DNA of 60,582 nucleotides, taken from positions 1 to 60,582 of the forward strand of contig NZ_FOGG01000029.1 of assembly GCF_900111155.1 (NCBI RefSeq), given 5' to 3'. The notes under the pieces were generated by a model. It saw nothing but the letters and a program-made list of their open reading frames with translations, was not told where the DNA came from and did not search any database. This document shows positions 15,556-22,156 of this stretch, piece by piece (positions within the stretch are counted from its first letter, which is position 1; each line of letters starts with the position of its first letter). This stretch comes from Pedobacter rhizosphaerae (GTDB lineage Bacteria; Bacteroidota; Bacteroidia; Sphingobacteriales; Sphingobacteriaceae). A program made the position numbers and the translations under genes.

Positions 15556-15699
15556 CTAGGATAAGTCTAATCGCATTCTACTTTTCAGCTCACCTGTTCA
15601 ATCGACAATGCTGTGCTTGTGTTAAAAAGGATAGATTGAATCCCGTTGCTTTGCGACTATTGATTCTCACACATTTTCTCAGTTAGCAGGCGGTGAGCG
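15556..15699 (+). repeat. Structured repeat family Y, copy Y2
   Basis: It aligns with Y1 from AGTCTAATCGCATTC to the end but lacks the inner GATACTTG hairpin (a gap of about 29 bp). GCTCACC is at 15588-15594, GTTGC-ttt-GCGAC at 15645-15657, CTCAC at 15666-15670 and GGTGAGC at 15692-15698. It ends 88 bp before the 296-aa gene. Confidence 0.78.
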
Positions 15700-15759
15700 A
15701 TATATTGCACCAATCTTTAGCATTAAATTAGATTTACTTTCTACTGCTAATTGTTTCTT

Positions 15760-15767
15760 TATATTTG
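15760..15767 (+). promoter_or_regulatory. TATATTTG -7 box upstream of the 296-aa gene
   Basis: TATATTTG matches the Bacteroidota consensus TAnnTTTG and lies 20 bp before ATG 15787. A clear TTTG -33 box was not found, so activity is tentative. Confidence 0.45.
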
Positions 15768-15786
15768 CTATTCTAAAAATAATTAA

Positions 15787-16677
15787 ATGAATCTTCTAGA
15801 ATACTCTGACGCTCTTTTTAAAGCTCAACCAGCACTCAAACTCAAATCCGAATATACATCAGATTACAAACAAAAGATATATTCAAACGTAAATATCTTT
15901 AGGAAAACAATTGAAGGTTTAGAAGAAGTAACTCCTCTTAAACCTGTCTTAGAAAAATTAAAAAAAACAGCAATTTTTGCATCAACTGGTGATACGGTCA
16001 CGACCACTTCATCTTCTGAGGTAGAAGACATATTAACTGATCTGAAGTCTAAAATCAATCTTCTAAATGAGATGATCCACGCCTCTAAATTATTCGGAAG
16101 AGAGGATCTTCTATATGTTAAATTGCCAGAGTTCAAGTCTTTTGATGAACTTGCTAAATTTTCCAAAGATTTACAAAAAGCTATTGAAATTCCAATCACA
16201 GACACGGCTATAAATGGTGAGGTAAACATTATTGGAGCTGATCAAGGGTCTGTAATTTTATATGTTGCATTAGGAACAATAGCTGCCGTAAAACTCATTG
16301 CAGGCATCTGCTGGTCTGCGGCAGTAATTAAAAAGAAAAATGCTGAAGCAAATATGTTTGTTGAACATGCAAAGACTTTAGAACTTAAAAATGAAGCATT
16401 AGACTCGATAATAGAAGCTCAGAAGAAACAATTAAGAAATATTGCTGATTCTGAAGCAAATGCTTTGGCAAATGGACTTTTAAACCATAATGATCCAGAA
16501 ACAATAGGTAGATTGAAGCTATCGATGGAAATTATTACAAATCTAATTGATAAAGGAGGAAAAATTCTTCCAATGACCAAAGATGAAGATATACAAAAAT
16601 CATTTCCAAACTATAATGCACTAGACCTCATTGAATCTTCCATCAGGCAGATACAACCAGGCAATAGAAACAATTAA
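15787..16677 (+). CDS. Membrane-anchored helical protein (296 aa)
   Basis: Residues 1-145 are mostly helical, with a Ser/Thr-rich linker (about 66-80). One membrane segment lies at about 155-182 (GSVILYVALGTIAAVKLIAGICWSA). A long charged helix, probably a coiled coil, follows (about 185-240), then a short C-terminal domain. No family is recognised. It is a single gene between repeats Y2 and X2, so it may be an independently mobile cassette. The arrangement of a single membrane anchor between two helical regions suits a scaffold or pore-forming role, but that is speculation. Confidence 0.72.
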   Translation: MNLLEYSDALFKAQPALKLKSEYTSDYKQKIYSNVNIFRKTIEGLEEVTPLKPVLEKLKKTAIFASTGDTVTTTSSSEVEDILTDLKSKINLLNEMIHASKLFGREDLLYVKLPEFKSFDELAKFSKDLQKAIEIPITDTAINGEVNIIGADQGSVILYVALGTIAAVKLIAGICWSAAVIKKKNAEANMFVEHAKTLELKNEALDSIIEAQKKQLRNIADSEANALANGLLNHNDPETIGRLKLSMEIITNLIDKGGKILPMTKDEDIQKSFPNYNALDLIESSIRQIQPGNRNN

Positions 16678-16751
16678 GAAACAAAATAAGCCATTTTCTT
16701 GAGCTAGATAGTTTTATCACAACTTATTAAACAATAATTAACTATTACACA

Positions 16752-16856
16752 AATTTAAGCTTATCTACTCAACATATTTCAAGAAATTCCAGCATAAAAC
16801 ACTCTACCCTATCCATTTATTCTGTTGCTTCTTCATTTTGTTGAGTTGAAAGCTTG
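16752..16856 (+). repeat. Structured repeat family X, copy X2
   Basis: The paired blocks are AAGCTT 16757-16762 with 16850-16855, ACTCAAC 16767-16773 with GTTGAGT 16840-16846, AAGAA 16781-16785 with TTCTT 16829-16833, and CAG 16790-16792 with CTG 16822-16824. The loop keeps GCATAAAACACTC. The repeat starts 75 bp after the stop of the 296-aa gene and ends 78 bp before the next start. Confidence 0.85.
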
Positions 16857-16933
16857 ATCAATTACCATAAAATTTACTTGCAAAGTAGTATATTTATAGC
16901 CAGAAATACTTCTGAAAATAAACCAGCGCTCTC

Positions 16934-17944
16934 ATGGTAATCTTATTTCAAATATTTGCGGCGGTTGTCCTGTTTTTTCTAATTAATACGATTGGTCGCT
17001 TTGCTCCGGTTGAGTCAAGATATTATCAGATAACAAGTTTTTTGGAGACTGATGAAGCTCCTGCATTCAACTTCTCATTTAGAATACTGACGCCAGTAGT
17101 TTTTATCATCCTAATAAGTACGCTATTATACCAACTAAAATTAGATGCTTATGTTAAAGATATCTACTGGGTTAGTATTTATTATGTTACTTTCAGAGCG
17201 CTTTTTAATTTAATAATTGATAGAGCTTATCTAATCAACTGGAAAAAACAAGTCTTTTACGCATTTTGTATTGTTTTGGCAACTTATGTGATTTATGAAA
17301 AATTAATAATAAAAAAGGAAAACCTGATGCCTAATTTCTCTGACATTTCTAATGAACTTTGGATTATAATTCTAATTTTCCTCTACAATCTTGTAAATAA
17401 AATTCAGTTAAGCGAGAATGGGGCTGAAAAGAGAAAACTCAGATACATAAAACATACATTGAGCAATTTGAAGAATAAGTATTCAACAATTATTAGCTCA
17501 AGAACGGATATCATTAGGCTTGAACAGATTATTTATGCAATTATGTTACACGAAAATTTCAATCGCCCAAAAGCATTTAGGCTTTTAGAATACGTCAAAA
17601 GTAAATTCTCGAAAAACCCAGTGTCACTTGGAATTATGCAAGTCAAATCAGATGGTTTTATAAACGATTTACAAAGTGTAGAGAAAGGAATTGAGATTTT
17701 GATAAAGGAAGTTGATTTATTGTTTCCAAAATTTAAAGAAGAATATGGAAAGTTGAATGGAGCATATGAAATCGAATATCTAGAGCAAAGTTATCAAGCA
17801 AAGTTAATAAGGGCATATAACCATTGTGATGATTACGCTTATGACATTATTGAGCTTGCAGATTACATTAATGAAAAATTTTATATGAATAATCCCGTAT
17901 ATAGAATTTTGTTTGGCAATTACATCGAGGCACAAGGTACCTAA
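16934..17944 (+). CDS. Multi-TM protein with lysozyme/transglycosylase-like domain (336 aa)
   Basis: Four or so membrane segments occupy residues 1-25, 50-68, 78-125 and 137-155. The C-terminal 170 residues are soluble. There a glutamate at about residue 207 (IMLHENFNRP) is followed about 25 residues later by SLGIMQVKS (about 231-239), the Glu...GxMQ layout of lysozyme and lytic transglycosylase folds, which cut peptidoglycan glycan strands. The topology would have to place this domain in the periplasm. It leads a three-gene group (16934, 18177, 19067) bounded by repeats X2 and X3. I infer a cell-envelope-targeting effector; the fold call needs a profile search. Confidence 0.6.
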   Translation: MVILFQIFAAVVLFFLINTIGRFAPVESRYYQITSFLETDEAPAFNFSFRILTPVVFIILISTLLYQLKLDAYVKDIYWVSIYYVTFRALFNLIIDRAYLINWKKQVFYAFCIVLATYVIYEKLIIKKENLMPNFSDISNELWIIILIFLYNLVNKIQLSENGAEKRKLRYIKHTLSNLKNKYSTIISSRTDIIRLEQIIYAIMLHENFNRPKAFRLLEYVKSKFSKNPVSLGIMQVKSDGFINDLQSVEKGIEILIKEVDLLFPKFKEEYGKLNGAYEIEYLEQSYQAKLIRAYNHCDDYAYDIIELADYINEKFYMNNPVYRILFGNYIEAQGT

Positions 17945-18176
17945 GACGAAGAAAAAAATTATCGATGCAAAATTTGTCTTTGGAAGCAGTCTATCATAAA
18001 AGTAAGATTTAAACAATATCTCATTTTTACAATGGCTAACTTCTATGGACTTGCTGAACAAATTGAAATATCCAAAAACAAAAACCTCTAATTAACTATA
18101 TAAATTGATAAAATTTTTGGATATTCTATTTTCGGGTAAAATTAATATCTTGGTGGAATGACGAGTTCTATAAAAT

Positions 18177-19052
18177 ATGATACCTCAAAAAATACAAGCT
18201 TTATTTGATTTTATCGATTTTTTGGATAAAATCAAAAATGAATACATTGAAAAATATATTCCGCTTTGTGATGAACTCCGTGGACTCGATGAAGAAAGGG
18301 GCGCACTAAAACCAAAGGAAAATTATAAAGAGAAACATGCTTTCGATGAGATTCAAAAAGAAATAACGGAAAAGTTTGTGCCTATCACAGAAAATATTTA
18401 TCAGCCATTCACAAGTAAATTACTCGAGTTAGGGATTTGGTCAGGGGACGACGTTTTTACAAGTATATGGAATAATAACATTTCAGAAATTGAAGATTTC
18501 AAGAGACATTTTATAGAAGATGATATTGAAAAAGTTTTTCATTATAAAAAAAAATACTTAACGTTTAGAACTGAGACAAATAACGATTTTCTTTGCTTAT
18601 CATTTATATTATCCAACCTAGACGATATATTTAGAGTGCTTTTTGATTTCTTTAAGGACACTCAAGAAAATGAATTTGATGGTTTTGAAACTAAAATAAT
18701 TGAATTTGTGAATCCAGAAGGAGTAGCTAGAAGCCTACAAGATAATATTCGTAAGAATGTAAGATATTCTATTCCTAGTGACACATTTTTTAACCATAAC
18801 GAAAAAAAATCGACTACAAGTTTAGAATCCAAAAATGAATTTAATTTTTATGCTATGAGAGATAAAATTGAAATAGGAAATATTTCCAATAATAAAGGCC
18901 AAATTAATGTTGGTAAGGACAACAGAATTGAAGTCGATGGGGGCGACGAAATTGCTAAAAAATCTTTTAAATGGCAAAAAAAAGACACTATCATTATGAT
19001 AGCCATTGGTATAATAGGGATTGTAATATCTTACTTATCATTAGTGAAATAA
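18177..19052 (+). CDS. Tail-anchored protein with NxGQINVGKDN motif (291 aa)
   Basis: The first 210 residues are charged and helical (possible coiled coil at 12-70). Residues about 235-258 carry NISNNKGQINVGKDNRIEV, a short repeat-like beta motif seen between effector or adaptor modules in bacterial conflict proteins. A single C-terminal membrane segment (about 266-288) tethers it to the membrane. It is 14 bp upstream of a membrane-protein gene, so the two are co-transcribed. An adaptor or sensor role beside the lysozyme-like protein is possible. The 232-bp gap before it contains no other gene. Confidence 0.68.
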   Translation: MIPQKIQALFDFIDFLDKIKNEYIEKYIPLCDELRGLDEERGALKPKENYKEKHAFDEIQKEITEKFVPITENIYQPFTSKLLELGIWSGDDVFTSIWNNNISEIEDFKRHFIEDDIEKVFHYKKKYLTFRTETNNDFLCLSFILSNLDDIFRVLFDFFKDTQENEFDGFETKIIEFVNPEGVARSLQDNIRKNVRYSIPSDTFFNHNEKKSTTSLESKNEFNFYAMRDKIEIGNISNNKGQINVGKDNRIEVDGGDEIAKKSFKWQKKDTIIMIAIGIIGIVISYLSLVK

Positions 19053-19066
19053 TTTAAGCTTTTAAA

Positions 19067-19708
19067 ATGTTTGAGAGAATTCCATCTTTAAAAGACTTCA
19101 TAATTTATGTAATTCCTGGAATAATTATTTGCTATTTTTCGGTTGATATTTATTGTCTATTAAAGAATAGTACCTTCACTACTGATAAAATTGTTGGTAA
19201 CCCGAGCCTGTCTTTTATTGGTATCTTATTTTCATTTTTGATCGGGTTTCTTTTTTCTCAATTTCAGATTATCCTATTCGGAAGATTGTTTAGGATTGAA
19301 TTTAAAAAAATGTGTTCGATCCTAGGGTGTTTTGAAAATGACTCACAGTTAAAAAATATTTTAATAGATAAGATAAAAAGTGCTTTCGGGCTAACTAGTG
19401 TTGATGAAAAAGATTCTTTAATAGTGTTTCTATGCTTGAGCTATGTAAGGTCAAAATGTGATGAAAACAATCTTGCACTAGTTGATAGACATAATAATAT
19501 GTCATCCTTTGCAATGGCGACGATGTTACCATTAACACTAGCTGTTCTTGATATATTGTTTAGATTTCAGATTGGGATAGTTTGGACGACCTTAATTTTA
19601 CTATTTTTTGTGGTAATACTTTATTCATCTGTCATACGAATAGTTTTTAATTTTAGGAGTGACTATTACAAAAATATCTTTAGGCTTTTTTTGGTGTTGA
19701 GTATATAA
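19067..19708 (+). CDS. Polytopic membrane protein (213 aa)
   Basis: Four membrane segments are visible: residues 9-30, 47-70, about 143-160 and 168-192, with a cytoplasmic helical loop (about 75-140) in the middle. No family is recognised. The start lies 14 bp after the stop of the 291-aa gene. The three genes 16934-19708 lie between repeats X2 and X3 and look like one functional module at the membrane. No catalytic residues are evident in this protein. Confidence 0.7.
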   Translation: MFERIPSLKDFIIYVIPGIIICYFSVDIYCLLKNSTFTTDKIVGNPSLSFIGILFSFLIGFLFSQFQIILFGRLFRIEFKKMCSILGCFENDSQLKNILIDKIKSAFGLTSVDEKDSLIVFLCLSYVRSKCDENNLALVDRHNNMSSFAMATMLPLTLAVLDILFRFQIGIVWTTLILLFFVVILYSSVIRIVFNFRSDYYKNIFRLFLVLSI

Positions 19709-19823
19709 AATAATAAGTTTAAAAATGTATTTAAAACTCAAAATTGCCCCTTAAAGAAAGAAACAGATTGCTGATTGGATATTGAGTGGTAGTGATATAT
19801 AGTATCTATCTAATCATAGCACC

Positions 19824-19937
19824 AATTTAAGCTCGTCCTCCAAATACGTTTAAAGGAACTATGGCATAAACGCTCATATCGTACCCACACAATCAATTTA
19901 TTCCATTACTCCTTTACTTAATTGGTTTGAAAGCTTG
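19824..19937 (+). repeat. Structured repeat family X, copy X3
   Basis: The outer AAGCT 19829-19833 pairs with AGCTT of 19932-19936. CCAAAT 19840-19845 pairs with ATTGG 19921-19925 (one bulge), where X1 and X2 have CTCAAC/GTTGAG. TAAAGGA 19851-19857 pairs with TCCTTTA 19910-19916, and ATGG 19861-19864 with CCAT 19903-19906. It keeps GGCATAAACGCTC in the loop. It is the last island feature; ordinary chromosomal repeats follow. Confidence 0.83.
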
Positions 19938-20040
19938 ATACAGAAGTACTGAAACCACGGAAAGAACAAATTTCTCGTTTCTTAGGCGCTTTAATGTGTT
20001 GGGGGGTATGGGGGTGGGTGCAATATGCCTTTGCGTTCCT

Positions 20041-20172
20041 CTGCGTAAATCTTCGTGTCCTTCGTGGTTGAAAAGTTGTAAATAGTAGGTTTTAAGTTAT
20101 AAGTCTGGGTGTGCTATTGGCTCTTTTCCCTCTGTGTAAAACTTCGTGCCCTTCGTGGTTAAAAAGTTGTAA
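20041..20172. repeat. Short chromosomal direct repeat, two copies
   Basis: Two copies of CTTCGTG(T/C)CCTTCGTGGTT(G/A)AAAAGTTGTAA lie in 20041-20081 and 20132-20172. Similar phrases recur elsewhere in the window (near 51100-51140). They belong to the chromosomal intergenic repeats and mark the return from island to chromosome. No gene is seen between 19709 and 20249. Confidence 0.7.
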
Positions 20173-20249
20173 GCTGTACTAAAATACTAAGTTCGTGGTA
20201 TTGCTATGCGTTTGATCTATGAAGAGATTTGTAGAAAACAAACAACTTC

Positions 20250-21338
20250 ATGAAAATTAATAAACTCCTGCTCATGGTGCCGGTAATGGCATTATGGGGA
20301 TCGGTATCTGAGGTATGCGCTCAGGCCAAAAAAACTGCGGCAAAGCCAGCCGGGGTATCCAAAACAGTTAAAACCAAATATGGTGCTTTGGCCATAGATC
20401 GGGCCAATGGCTTTTATTATGGTTATTCATTTGATCAGGCTACGCTCGAAGAAGCAGAAAAGAGGGCAGTAGATGAGTGTGTCAAAAAAGGAGGATCGTG
20501 TAGCATTGTGTTATCCTATTCGGGTACAGGCTGTGCGGCCTACCGCACCATTAATGGCAATGTGGGCACTGCATTTGGCTGGGGATTGGCTAAAACCCAG
20601 GCAGCAGCAGATGCAATTGCCACTAAAGAATGCTTAAAGAGAAGTGGAGGTCTAAACCCTACAAATTTTGTTTACAGCTGTAACGCGGCGCAAACAGCTG
20701 TATTGAAGGAAATATACAATGCATCGCCAGAGATTTCAGCTCCCGTAACCATTGGTGCCCAGGTATGGACCACCACTAACTTAAATGTAAGTACCTTTAG
20801 AAATGGACAGGAGATTTTTTATGCTGCCACCCAAAAAGATTGGCAAAAGGCAAGCGAAGAAGCTATTCCTGCTTACTGTTACCTCAACTTCGATAGTAAA
20901 AACGACAAGAAATACGGCAAGCTGTATAACTATTTCGCTGTAGCAGATAGAAGAGGATTAGCACCAGCCGGATGGCATGTGCCCAGTAGAGCCGAATATT
21001 TAAAAGTGATTGCTACCCTGGGGGGAGAGAAGGTCGCTGGGTTGAAAATGAGAGGTACTACAGGCTGGGATGTAAAAGATCCTTACAAGTTTGCGATAGG
21101 CAATGGCGATAATTCTTCAGGATTAAATATGTTAACCAGTGGAAGTGCCGGTGGCGATGAATATGGCGGCGGTAAATCTTTCTTATACGGGGTATGGTTA
21201 CATCAATGGTGGACCAGCACTCCAGCGAATGACAATCCCCGGTTTGCATTTCACTTTGATTTTAACAAGTACAGCGAACCTCGTGTAACCGACTACAGCA
21301 AAACTACTGGCTGTGCGGTACGATTAGTGAAGGATTAA
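20250..21338 (+). CDS. Secreted DUF4189-FISUMP two-domain protein (362 aa)
   Basis: A signal peptide (ends near EVCAQA, about residue 25) is followed by a DUF4189-like domain (about 40-145) with the pattern GALAIDRANGFYYGYS, paired cysteines and AFGWGLAKTQAAADA. Residues about 165-362 form a FISUMP (Fibrobacter succinogenes major paralogous) domain: IGAQVWTTTNLNV, YGKLYNYFAV, GWHVPSRAEY, and a C-terminal GCAVRLVKD. FISUMP proteins are surface or secreted lectin-like proteins of unknown ligand. It is the first clearly chromosomal gene after the island. Confidence 0.85.
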   Translation: MKINKLLLMVPVMALWGSVSEVCAQAKKTAAKPAGVSKTVKTKYGALAIDRANGFYYGYSFDQATLEEAEKRAVDECVKKGGSCSIVLSYSGTGCAAYRTINGNVGTAFGWGLAKTQAAADAIATKECLKRSGGLNPTNFVYSCNAAQTAVLKEIYNASPEISAPVTIGAQVWTTTNLNVSTFRNGQEIFYAATQKDWQKASEEAIPAYCYLNFDSKNDKKYGKLYNYFAVADRRGLAPAGWHVPSRAEYLKVIATLGGEKVAGLKMRGTTGWDVKDPYKFAIGNGDNSSGLNMLTSGSAGGDEYGGGKSFLYGVWLHQWWTSTPANDNPRFAFHFDFNKYSEPRVTDYSKTTGCAVRLVKD

Positions 21339-21470
21339 AAATACAAACGCATCAAGGTACTATCTGCTGTATGGCTATGGTGTAGCAGATAGTATTTTAT
21401 TAATCAAACGGTTGGTATTCCCTGGCAACCGGAATAATTTCTTCTCTTTGAAGACCTTCTTAATAAGTCG

Positions 21471-21550
21471 AAAACTAAATAGATTACCCTTCGACAACTT
21501 GTCTAGATTTTACATCGGGAGGCTCAAGGATGACAATCTATTTTAGTTTT
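21471..21550. repeat. Long-stem intergenic repeat, copy 1
   Basis: AAAACTAAATAGATT (21471-21485) faces AATCTATTTTAGTTTT (21535-21550) and is embedded in about 140 bp (21457-21590) that recur at 47040-47153 with the same flanks (CTTCTTAATAAGTCG, CTCCTTAAGTTAACAGCATT). The arms differ from copy 2 in a compensated way (AGATT/AATCT versus GGATT/AATCC). Confidence 0.8.
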
Positions 21551-21661
21551 CTCCTTAAGTTAACAGCATTGGTCGCGTCTCGCTACGACATTATAACTCT
21601 TTTTTCCCTCAGCTTGCGCCTTTCCCACTGATCATGACAGGGTAAGGTTTAAACTATTTAC

Positions 21662-21998
21662 AACCACCCCCGCCACGCACAGGCTTTCGCGCCCCCTCCT
21701 TGAAAAGTAGGTGAGCTGGGGATTACGAAAATCTCCCGCAGATTACTCAGATTAACGCAGATTTTTGGGGAGTTATATTCTTCCGTGTATTCTGTGTTTC
21801 CGTGGCTAAATGTAATTGAGAATCTGACTTGTATTTTCTTCTATGGCTTTTAGGGTTCGATCTTTTTTTACCATTTCAGGCATGTAAGTTTCATTGTAAT
21901 AACCACCCCCGCCACGCACAGGCTTCCACACCCCCTCCTTGAAAAGTAGGGGAGCTGAGTTAAGAAATCTCCCGCAGATTACTTAGATTAATGCTGAT
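21662..21998. repeat. Direct repeat of about 95 bp, two copies
   Basis: AACCACCCCCGCCACGCACA followed by CCCCCTCCTTGAAAAGTAGG and TCTCCCGCAGATTACT occurs at 21662-21763 and 21901-21998. The two copies differ at several bases. They are non-coding intergenic repeats. Apart from repeats, 21339-22056 has no gene. Confidence 0.8.
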
Positions 21999-22056
21999 TA
22001 ATTATAATTTAAGAGTACTGCACCGATGAGCACTCCTTCCCCTTGAAATAATTTAA

Positions 22057-22068
22057 ACAAACGTTTGT
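22057..22068. promoter_or_regulatory. ACAAACGTTTGT palindrome, LacI/GntR-type operator candidate
   Basis: This perfect 12-bp palindrome with central CG lies 88 bp upstream of the GH95-like start and just before CAATCTTTG, a one-mismatch -7 box. Central-CG palindromes of this kind are common LacI-family sites, so it may control the glycan genes downstream. Confidence 0.45.
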
Positions 22069-22156
22069 GCAATCTTTGCTTTTTTACACCAGCCAAATTA
22101 TTCCTAGTTTAGAGGAAGATCATTAATCAGGATTATTGGCTAACCACAAACACACC

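Noticed and set aside
14600..19937. Classical integron with attC sites
   Set aside because: X1 and X2 carry GTTGAG(C/T) and CTCAAC boxes, but X3 lacks the essential AAC/GTT, homology extends outside the boxes to AAGCTT, and the only recombinase seen is an ordinary truncated integrase, not IntI.
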